From Deltaproteobacteria bacterium (GTDB lineage: Bacteria; Myxococcota; JADLHZ01), in assembly GCA_020848545.1 (NCBI GenBank), contig JADLHZ010000012.1, forward strand, positions 124,001 through 188,000: 64,000 bases of DNA, written 5' to 3'. The translations under genes and the position numbers were made by a program. The notes under the pieces were generated by a model. It was given only the letters and a program-made list of their open reading frames with translations, did not search any database and was not told where the DNA came from. Of the stretch, positions 17,396-24,622 are shown piece after piece; position 1 is the first letter of the stretch, and each line of letters opens with the position of its first letter.

Positions 17396-19069
17396 CTACT
17401 GCGGCACGAGCGTCGGCTGCCCAGGATCGGCAGGCTTCGGCCCGTTCGGGTTGATCTGGTTCTCTTGGTTCAGGCGCTGCAATCGTTGCAGCAGCGCGGG
17501 CTGCCGGCGAAACGGCTCGGGCGCCGTGCCCGGCATCGGCACCGCCGGCGCGGCCGCGTTGAAGTCGTTGACGATCTTCTGCACGCTCGGCTCGATCGAC
17601 GTGAGGAACAAGCGCGGCATCACGCCCATGACGACGACGAGCACCACGAAGGGCGCGAACATCAAGATCTCGCGGCTGTTCAAGTCCTTCACGTGCAGGT
17701 TCTCGGCGTGCCGCACCGGCCCGAAGAACATGCGCTGATACGGCCAGAGCAAGTACACCGCGGCGAAGATGACACCGAGCGCGCCGACCGTGACGAGCGC
17801 CGGGCCCCAACCGTAGAAGGGCCGCACGCTGCCGAGCGCGCTCGAGCCGAAGGTGCCGGCGAGGATCATGAACTCGCCGACGAAGCCGTTGAGCCCGGGC
17901 AGCCCGATCGACGACAGCGTGATGATCAGAAACACCGACGCGTACATGGGCGCGACCTTGGCGAGGCCGCCGAACGCGTCGATCTCTCGGGTGTGCCGCC
18001 GTTCATAGATGACGCCGACGAGGAGGAAGAGCGCGCCGGTCGAGATGCCGTGGTTCAGCATTTGATAGACGGCGCCGGTCACGCCCGCGGTGCTCATCGC
18101 CGCGATGCCGAGCATCACGAAGCCCAAGTGGCTCACCGACGAATAGGCGACGACCTTCTTGATGTCCTTTTGCACCATCGACACGAGCGCGCCGTAGACG
18201 ATGCCGATGACCGCGATGACGCCGATCCACGGCAGCATCTCGCGCGCGGCCAACGGGAACAGCGGCATGGCGAAGCGCAGGAAGCCGTAGGTGCCCATCT
18301 TCAAGAGCACGCCGGCGAGGATCACCGAGCCGCCGGTCGGCGCTTCGACGTGCGCGAGCGGCAACCAGGTGTGCACCGGGAACATCGGCACTTTGATCGC
18401 AAACGACAACGCGAAGGCGAGGAACATCCAGCGCTGCGCCGCGAGGCCGATGGTGTGCTTGGTGAGGACGGCCAGCTCGAAGGTGCGCGGCGCGCCGACC
18501 GGGCCAGCCTTGAAGTAGAGCCACAAGATCGCGACCAGCATCAGCACGCTGCCCGCCATCGTGTAGAGGAAGAACTTGATCGTCGCTTCGATCTTGTTCT
18601 TGCCGCCGAAGACGCCGATCAAGAAGTACATCGGGATCAGCATCGCTTCCCAGAACACGTAGAAGAGCAGGAGGTCCTGCGCTACGAGCGCGCCGAGCAT
18701 CGCCGACTCGAGCACGAGGATGCAGATCAAGTACTCGCGCACTTTGTCTTCGATCGCCGAGTACGACGACACGATGACCAAAGGCGTGAGAAAGGTCGTC
18801 AGCACGACGAGGAACAACGAGATGCCGTCGACGCCGAGCAAGTACTGCGCGCCGATCGACTCGATCCACGGCACCCGCTCGACGAACTGCAGCGCCGAGC
18901 TCGACGGCTCGAAGCGCTGCCAGAGAACCAGCGACGCGACGAAGGCAGCGCCGCTGACGAAGAGCGCGAAGCCGCGCGCGCCCGGCGCCTTGCCGCGCGG
19001 GAACGCCATGAGCAAGACGGCGCCGACGAGCGGCAGAAACGTGATCAGCGAGAGCAAGTGCGCGCTCAT
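17396..19069 (-). CDS. nuoM: NADH-quinone oxidoreductase subunit M
   Basis: Antiporter-like membrane subunit of complex I, 557 residues from the ATG at 19069, which overlaps the nuoL stop (ATGA). Family landmarks: FYVFWEAMLIPMYFLIGV with the essential Glu, HTWLPLAHVEAPTGGSVILA and DIKKVVAYSSVSHLGFVMLG. After the last membrane helix there is an extra hydrophilic C-terminal tail of about 60 residues, rich in Pro, Gln and Asn, that standard NuoM lacks. The tail might reach into the cytoplasm or periplasm and contact other proteins; that part is inference. Confidence 0.96.
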   Translation of the reverse strand: MSAHLLSLITFLPLVGAVLLMAFPRGKAPGARGFALFVSGAAFVASLVLWQRFEPSSSALQFVERVPWIESIGAQYLLGVDGISLFLVVLTTFLTPLVIVSSYSAIEDKVREYLICILVLESAMLGALVAQDLLLFYVFWEAMLIPMYFLIGVFGGKNKIEATIKFFLYTMAGSVLMLVAILWLYFKAGPVGAPRTFELAVLTKHTIGLAAQRWMFLAFALSFAIKVPMFPVHTWLPLAHVEAPTGGSVILAGVLLKMGTYGFLRFAMPLFPLAAREMLPWIGVIAVIGIVYGALVSMVQKDIKKVVAYSSVSHLGFVMLGIAAMSTAGVTGAVYQMLNHGISTGALFLLVGVIYERRHTREIDAFGGLAKVAPMYASVFLIITLSSIGLPGLNGFVGEFMILAGTFGSSALGSVRPFYGWGPALVTVGALGVIFAAVYLLWPYQRMFFGPVRHAENLHVKDLNSREILMFAPFVVLVVVMGVMPRLFLTSIEPSVQKIVNDFNAAAPAVPMPGTAPEPFRRQPALLQRLQRLNQENQINPNGPKPADPGQPTLVPQ

Positions 19070-21045
19070 CTCAACACCACCCATACGACGATGGCGGCGG
19101 CGCCAAACGCGAACACCGTCGCGTAGCGCTGCAGGCTGCCGTTCTGAATCCAACGGACGAGGTAGCCACCGTACTTCGCTGGTACCGCGAAGATCCCGAT
19201 CATCACTTTGTCGATGAGGAACTGATCGACCAGCTTGTAGAAGAAGACGTACGAGGTGCGCTCGATCGGCTTGACGATGACCTTCTCGTACGCCTCGTCG
19301 ACGTACCACTTGTTGTAGAGCACTTTGACGAAGCCGCGGCCGGGCAGCGTCTGCAGCAACGTCATCTGCTTCTGCGTCGGCTCCTGCTTGATGCCGAACA
19401 AGCGGATGGCGAGCACCATCGATCCGAGCGAGCAGACGAGCGTCGCCGCCATCAGGCCGATCTCGAGCGCGTGGTGATCGCCGTGCGCTTCTGGCAACGC
19501 GCCGACGACCGGCGAGAGGAGCTGCGCGAGCATCAGATGGCCGCCCAAGATGTGCGGCACGTTCAGAAAGCCGGTGAGCAACGCGCCCAAGCCGAGCACG
19601 ATCAACGCGAGCGACATCAGCGGCATTTCTTTGGCGTGCTCAAAGGTGTGCTGATCGCCGCGGTACTTGCCGCTGAAGAAGGTCAAGAGCGTCACGCGCC
19701 ACATGTAGAAGGACGTGAGCGTGGCCGCCGCCAGCGCGAGCGCGAAGAGCAGGTAGTTCAAGCCGGGAAACGCCGCGAGCTTGCCGCCGTCGAGCCCCGA
19801 TTGAAACGCCTGCCACATGATCTCGTCCTTCGAGAAGAAGCCCGAGAAGCCCGGAAAGCCCATGATCGCGAAGGTGCTGACGACGAAGGTCCAGGTGGTG
19901 ATCGGCAGCTTCTTCCACAAGCCGCCCATCTTGCGGATGTCTTGCTCGTGGTGGAGCGCGTAGATGACGGCGCCCGAGCCCAAGAACAAGCACGCCTTGA
20001 AGAACGCGTGGGTGAAGACATGGAAGAAGCCAGCCGAGAACGCACCGACACCGACGCCCAAGAACATGAAGCCGAGCTGCGACACCGTCGAGTACGCGAG
20101 CACCTTCTTGATGTCGGTCTGCATCAGGCCCATCGTCGCCGCGAACAACGCGGTCAGCGCGCCGACGATCGCGACGACCGCCAACGCCGCCGGCGCCGCC
20201 GTGTACAGCCAGCTCAAGCGGCAGATCATATAGATGCCGGCGGTCACCATGGTCGCCGCGTGGATCAACGCCGAGACGGGCGTGGGGCCGGCCATCGCGT
20301 CCGGGAGCCAGATGAAGAGCGGGATCTGCGCGCTCTTGCCGGTGGCGCCGAGGAAGAGAAACAGCGCCGCGATCAACGCGACCGTGCCGCCGGCGGCGCC
20401 GAGCGCCTGCAGCTTCCCCGGCATCGTCGCGAAGTCCATCGTGCCGAGCGCGAAGAACAAGGTGAGCGTGCCGATGATGACGCCGAAGTCGCCAACGCGG
20501 TTGACGATGAACGCCTTCTTGCCGGCGCTAGCGTTGGCGTCGTCGCTGAACCAGAAGCCGATGAGCAGATACGAGCAGAGGCCGACGCCCTCCCAGCCGA
20601 CGAACATGAGCACCATGTTGTCGCCGAGCACCAAGAGCAGCATCGAGAAGACGAAGAGGTTCAAGTACGAGAAGTAGCGATGGACCGACGGATCGTCGCC
20701 CATGTACTCGGTCGAATACAGATGAATCAGCGAGCCGATGCCGGTGATCACGCAGATCATGATCGCCGAAAGCTGATCGACGGCGATGCGCCCGGAGACC
20801 TCGAGGTTGCCCGCCGAGATCCAGGTGCCGAAGTCGTAGACGATGCGGATCGCGGCCTTGTCGACCTCAGGCGCCGTGAAGATGGTGTACGCCATCGTCG
20901 CCGAGATGCCGGCGCCCACGATGATCGGCATGCACGCCACGAAGAACACCAAGCCCTTCGGCAGGCGCGCCCCGAGCACGCCGTTGAAGAAGCTGCCGGC
21001 GAGCGGGAGCAAGAGCAGCCACGGGAGCCATTCGTTCAGTTGCAT
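19066..21045 (-). CDS. nuoL: NADH-quinone oxidoreductase subunit L
   Basis: Distal antiporter-like subunit of complex I with the long lateral helix, 659 residues. Landmarks are LFVGWEGVGLCSYLLIGFWF (essential Glu), PLFIWLPDAMAGPTPVSALI and DIKKVLAYSTVSQLGFMFLG. The C-terminal region with LYNKWYVDEAYEKVIVKP leads to the lateral helix and final membrane anchor. Its ATG directly abuts the nuoK stop with no spacing, which indicates coupling. All expected regions are present. Confidence 0.97.
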   Translation of the reverse strand: MQLNEWLPWLLLLPLAGSFFNGVLGARLPKGLVFFVACMPIIVGAGISATMAYTIFTAPEVDKAAIRIVYDFGTWISAGNLEVSGRIAVDQLSAIMICVITGIGSLIHLYSTEYMGDDPSVHRYFSYLNLFVFSMLLLVLGDNMVLMFVGWEGVGLCSYLLIGFWFSDDANASAGKKAFIVNRVGDFGVIIGTLTLFFALGTMDFATMPGKLQALGAAGGTVALIAALFLFLGATGKSAQIPLFIWLPDAMAGPTPVSALIHAATMVTAGIYMICRLSWLYTAAPAALAVVAIVGALTALFAATMGLMQTDIKKVLAYSTVSQLGFMFLGVGVGAFSAGFFHVFTHAFFKACLFLGSGAVIYALHHEQDIRKMGGLWKKLPITTWTFVVSTFAIMGFPGFSGFFSKDEIMWQAFQSGLDGGKLAAFPGLNYLLFALALAAATLTSFYMWRVTLLTFFSGKYRGDQHTFEHAKEMPLMSLALIVLGLGALLTGFLNVPHILGGHLMLAQLLSPVVGALPEAHGDHHALEIGLMAATLVCSLGSMVLAIRLFGIKQEPTQKQMTLLQTLPGRGFVKVLYNKWYVDEAYEKVIVKPIERTSYVFFYKLVDQFLIDKVMIGIFAVPAKYGGYLVRWIQNGSLQRYATVFAFGAAAIVVWVVLR

Positions 21046-21366
21046 TTACGATTGCTCCAGAAGGTCGCGCAGCTCGTCGACGTCGGTCGTGTTGTGCGTG
21101 CGGAAGACGCCGATCAAGATCGCGAGCCCGACCGCCGCTTCTGCCGCGGCGACCGCCATGACGAAAAACGAGATGGTCTGCCCGCGCGCCACGCCCCAGC
21201 GCTCGGCGAAGACGACGAAGAGCAGGTTCGCCGCGTTCAGCATCAGCTCGACCGACATCAGCATCACGATGACGCTCTTGCGCAGCAGCACGCCGAGGAC
21301 GCCGATGACGAAGAGCGCCACGGCCAAGGCGATCACATGTTCAACCGGCACTCCGATCGGAACCAT
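21046..21366 (-). CDS. nuoK: NADH-quinone oxidoreductase subunit K
   Basis: Small membrane subunit of complex I, 106 residues, three hydrophobic helices, normal length. The conserved core SVELMLNAANLLFV carries the membrane Glu of the proton path, and the second carboxylate lies in AAEAAVGLAILIGVFR. It sits between nuoJ (3-base gap) and nuoL (no gap) in the usual order. Confidence 0.97.
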   Translation of the reverse strand: MVPIGVPVEHVIALAVALFVIGVLGVLLRKSVIVMLMSVELMLNAANLLFVVFAERWGVARGQTISFFVMAVAAAEAAVGLAILIGVFRTHNTTDVDELRDLLEQS

Positions 21367-21369
21367 CGC

Positions 21370-21879
21370 TCACAACCTCTTCTTGGAAATGACGACCGCG
21401 CCGACGACGGCGACGAGCAAGAGCACGCTGAGCATTTCGAACGGCAGCACGAAGGTGGTCATGATCTCGCGGCCGACTTGCTCGACGGTGCCGTAGTCCT
21501 TCGACAGCGCGTTCACGTGCGGCGGGCCGGAGGTGATGAACTGGTTGTCGTCGACCATCAGGCCGCGCGCGAGGCCATACGAGAGCCCGCCGATGATCGT
21601 GAAGACGCCAGCGACCCACGGCCAGCTCCGCCGCGTCTTCGGATCTTCGAGGTTCAGCAGCATGATGACGAACACGAAGAGCACGATGATCGCGCCGGCG
21701 TAGACCAAGAGCTGCATGACGGCGACGAACTGCGCGTGCAACAAGACGTAGATGACGGACAAGGCGCCGAGCGAGAGGATCAGCGCCATCGCTGCGCGCA
21801 ACGGGTTCGCCAACACGAGCACCATGGAAGCGCCGAGCAAGGTGATGGCAGCCGCGGCGTAGAAGACAAAGACATCCAT
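21370..21879 (-). CDS. nuoJ: NADH-quinone oxidoreductase subunit J
   Basis: Membrane subunit of complex I, 169 residues with five hydrophobic helices. The conserved segment QLLVYAGAIIVLFVFVIMLL contains the Tyr-Ala-Gly-Ala-Ile motif of the flexible helix 3 that undergoes pi-bulge changes during turnover. The gene starts one base after the nuoF stop codon, although nuoG, nuoH and nuoI normally separate F from J. Confidence 0.96.
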   Translation of the reverse strand: MDVFVFYAAAAITLLGASMVLVLANPLRAAMALILSLGALSVIYVLLHAQFVAVMQLLVYAGAIIVLFVFVIMLLNLEDPKTRRSWPWVAGVFTIIGGLSYGLARGLMVDDNQFITSGPPHVNALSKDYGTVEQVGREIMTTFVLPFEMLSVLLLVAVVGAVVISKKRL

Positions 21880-21880
21880 G

Positions 21881-23269
21881 TTAGAGCACCCACCCGCTCG
21901 GCAGGATCTCTTCCTCGGCCGGATATGGACACTTGTGATCGCGCACGTGCGCCACGAACTCGTCCTTGAACTTTTCGAAGTAGCTCATCGTCGGCATCGC
22001 CGCCGCGTCACCGAGCGCGCAGATCGTGTTGCCCATGATGTTCTTGCCGGCCGAGTAAATCGTCTCGAGGTCGTTCGGCGTGCCGTCGCCGCGCTCGACG
22101 CGAAGCAACATGCGCTCGAGCCACCCTGTGCCTTCGCGGCACGGCGTACATTGGCCGCACGACTCGTGGTGATAGAACTGAATCAGGTTCAAGAGCGCGC
22201 GCACGATGCACGTCTTGTCGTCGATGACGATGATGCCGCACGAGCCTAGGAACGAATTCACCTTGCGCAAGGACTCGAAGTCCAAGCGCACGTCGATCTC
22301 TTCTGGGATCTTCGTTTTGGGATCGCGCGTCTCGCCCTCTTTCAACGGCGGCAACAATTGCGGCGCCGGCCTCGGCACCAGGATCGGCACGGATGAGCCG
22401 CCAGGCACGATGCCCTTCAGCTGGCGGCCCGGGAGCATGCCGCCGCAGATGTCGAACACGAGCTCGCGCAGCGTCACGTGGTGGGGCAATTCATAGGTGC
22501 CCGGCTTCTTCACCGCGCCCGAGACGCAGTAGAGCTTGGTGCCGCCGCACTTCTCGATGCCGTACTTCGTGAACCACTCGACGCCCTTCGTCATGACGAG
22601 CGGCGCCAGGATGATCGTCTCGACGTTGTTGACGATCGTCGGCTTCTGGAACGCGCCCTTCACCGCAGGAAACGGCGGCTTCAGGCGCGGATAGCCGCGC
22701 TTGCCTTCGAGCGACTCCAACAACGCCGTCTCTTCACCGCAGATGTACGCGCCGGCACCCGGGTGCGTGTAGACCTGGAGCTCCACACCTTGAATGTCCT
22801 TGAAGAGCCCCTTTGCTTTGGCCTCTTCGATCGCGAAGTTCATGCGCTGCATCGCGAGGCCGAACTCACCGCGGATGAAGACGTAGCAGACCTGGGCCTT
22901 GATCGCGTACGACGCGATCGCGATGCCCTCGAGCAGCAAGTGCGGATCGCGCTCCATGATGTAGCGATCTTTGAAGGTGCCGGGCTCGCTCTCATCGGCG
23001 TTGATGACGAGATAGGTCTCGGTGCGGTTCGGCGGCAGGAAGCCCCACTTCATGCCGGTGGGAAAACCAGCGCCGCCGCGGCCGCGGGTGTTCGCCTGCT
23101 TCATCGCGTCGATGATCTCTTCCGGCTTCTTGGTCTTGGCGATCTCCAGGCCTTTGTAGCCACCGTCCGCCAAGTACGCGTCGAGCTTGTGCGCGTTCGG
23201 CTGGCGCCAGCGCTTCGACAGCGGCTTTTCGCACTCGAGCAATTCCTTGAGGCGCGCTTCGGTCGTCAT
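21881..23269 (-). CDS. nuoF: NADH-quinone oxidoreductase subunit F (NADH/FMN binding)
   Basis: Peripheral-arm subunit that oxidises NADH with FMN and passes electrons to the N3 4Fe-4S cluster, 462 residues. FMN/NADH site: RGRGGAGFPTGMKWGF and NADESEPGTFKDR. N3 cluster ligands: Cys in ESCGQCTPCREGTGW plus a fourth in NTICALGDAAAMP. The ATG at 23269 overlaps the nuoE stop (ATGA). A longer upstream open frame is the nuoE shadow. The normal next gene, nuoG, which supplies the cluster chain, is not here. Confidence 0.97.
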   Translation of the reverse strand: MTTEARLKELLECEKPLSKRWRQPNAHKLDAYLADGGYKGLEIAKTKKPEEIIDAMKQANTRGRGGAGFPTGMKWGFLPPNRTETYLVINADESEPGTFKDRYIMERDPHLLLEGIAIASYAIKAQVCYVFIRGEFGLAMQRMNFAIEEAKAKGLFKDIQGVELQVYTHPGAGAYICGEETALLESLEGKRGYPRLKPPFPAVKGAFQKPTIVNNVETIILAPLVMTKGVEWFTKYGIEKCGGTKLYCVSGAVKKPGTYELPHHVTLRELVFDICGGMLPGRQLKGIVPGGSSVPILVPRPAPQLLPPLKEGETRDPKTKIPEEIDVRLDFESLRKVNSFLGSCGIIVIDDKTCIVRALLNLIQFYHHESCGQCTPCREGTGWLERMLLRVERGDGTPNDLETIYSAGKNIMGNTICALGDAAAMPTMSYFEKFKDEFVAHVRDHKCPYPAEEEILPSGWVL

Positions 23270-23757
23270 AGGGGTTTCTCCCCTTTGCGCACCTTCGCCA
23301 AGATCCCTTCGACGATCTTCCAGTCGACGTTCTCGACGTAGTTGCCGTTGACCAGCATGGCCGGCGCGCTGCCGCAGCTCGCGAGGCACTCGACGGTGCC
23401 GACGGTGAACAGGCCGTCTTTGGTCGTCTCGCCCGCATGCACGTGCAATTCGTCTTCGAGCTTCTTCACGATCGTTCGGCTGCCGCGCATCGCGCAGGAC
23501 AGCGTGCGGCACACCTCGATGTGGCACTTGCCGATCGCGTGCTCGCGCAGCATCGGATAGAAGGTGACCACCTCTTTGACCTGCGGCGCCGGCAGATCGA
23601 GCAGCTGGGCCACGCGCGCTTGGATCGCGTCTGGCAGCGAGCCGATTTCGTTCTGCACCATGATTAGGGCCGGGATCAGCGCCGCGCGTTTTTGCGGATA
23701 GCGCGTCGCGAGCGCCGCGATGGCCTTCTCAGTCTCGGGCTTGATGGACATACTCAT
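23266..23757 (-). CDS. nuoE: NADH-quinone oxidoreductase subunit E
   Basis: Thioredoxin-like 2Fe-2S subunit of complex I, 163 residues. Cluster N1a ligands appear as CRTLSC and, 36 residues later, ECLASCGSAP. The helical N terminus (YPQKRAALIPALIMVQNEIG) is typical. It is the first gene of the nuo segment in this window; nuoA-D, which normally precede it, are absent and the divergent DUF1295 gene lies upstream instead. The operon promoter is therefore expected just beyond 23757. Confidence 0.96.
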   Translation of the reverse strand: MSMSIKPETEKAIAALATRYPQKRAALIPALIMVQNEIGSLPDAIQARVAQLLDLPAPQVKEVVTFYPMLREHAIGKCHIEVCRTLSCAMRGSRTIVKKLEDELHVHAGETTKDGLFTVGTVECLASCGSAPAMLVNGNYVENVDWKIVEGILAKVRKGEKPL

Positions 23758-23818
23758 TGATTTGCAGCCTCGACCGGCGTTCTCGAAAGATGGACTGCCG
23801 GCCGGCGTTCACATATTT

Positions 23819-24622
23819 GTGACGGTAGTGGGAGTCAACGGGCCGTTCCTTCACGTCTTTTGCGTCTGCGCCGCGGTCGCCTTCGGCTCGTGGTTGGCGA
23901 GCGTCATCACCAAGAACAACTCGCAGGTCGATCGCCTCTGGTCGCTGATGCCGGAGGTCTACATCGGCATCTTCGCGGCCGAGGCCGGCTTCGCGAACGC
24001 CAGATTGAATCTGATGCTCGCGCTGTCCATCCTGTGGGGCGCGCGGCTCACCTACAACTTCTGGCGCAAGGGCGGGTATCGCAGAGGCGGCGAGGATTAT
24101 CGCTGGCCGATCCTGCGCGCGCGCATGCGGCCCTGGGTGTTTCAGTTGTTCAATTTCGGCTTCATCTCCGCCTATCAGCACTTTCTTCTCTTGTTGATCG
24201 CGGCGCCGGCGGCGGTGGCCTTCGATCGCCAAGCAACGCCGCTGAACGCTGTCGACCTCGGCGCAGCGGCGGCGTTCCTCGTGTTCCTCGGCGGCGAGAC
24301 GCTGGCAGACCAGCAGCAGTGGCGCTTTCACGCGAGGAAAGCCCGCGGCGAAGCCAGCGGTTTTCTCAGCGAAGGGCTCTTTCGTTACAGCCGCCATCCG
24401 AACTTCTTCTGCGAGATGGCGATGTGGTGGTGCATCTACGCGTTCGCGGTGGCGGCGAGCGGCGCGTGGCTGCATCCGGTCATCGCCGGCCCTGTGCTGC
24501 TCACGCTGCTCTTTCAGGGATCGACCAGATTCACCGAGTCGATCACGCTGCAGAAGTATCCGGCGTACGCCGACTATCAGCGGCGAACCTCGCGCTTGGT
24601 CCCGCTGCCGCCGCGCTCATAG
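23819..24622 (+). CDS. DUF1295 membrane protein (steroid 5-alpha-reductase-like fold)
   Basis: Integral membrane protein of about 267 residues with six or so hydrophobic segments. Family landmarks: NNSQVDRLWSLMPEVYIGIF near the N terminus, LTYNFWRKGGYRRGGEDYRW in the middle, and the C-terminal FRYSRHPNFFCEMAMWW followed by KYPAYADYQRRTSRLVP, which resembles NADPH-binding regions of steroid reductases and isoprenylcysteine methyltransferases. The substrate is unknown. The start is uncertain: the frame opens at ATG 23720, but that lies inside divergent nuoE, so GTG 23819 or 23828 is likelier. The stop overlaps the convergent lipoprotein gene by 6 bases. Confidence 0.85.
   Translation: MTVVGVNGPFLHVFCVCAAVAFGSWLASVITKNNSQVDRLWSLMPEVYIGIFAAEAGFANARLNLMLALSILWGARLTYNFWRKGGYRRGGEDYRWPILRARMRPWVFQLFNFGFISAYQHFLLLLIAAPAAVAFDRQATPLNAVDLGAAAAFLVFLGGETLADQQQWRFHARKARGEASGFLSEGLFRYSRHPNFFCEMAMWWCIYAFAVAASGAWLHPVIAGPVLLTLLFQGSTRFTESITLQKYPAYADYQRRTSRLVPLPPRS

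Noticed and set aside
16895-19126. 743-codon plus-strand frame across nuoM and nuoN
   Set aside because: Same shadow effect; rich in Arg, Glu, Asp and His with no recognisable fold.
19471-21969. 832-codon open frame on the plus strand across nuoL-nuoJ
   Set aside because: Long antisense frame with repeated Arg/Glu/His/Asp; nuo genes on the other strand have full family motifs.
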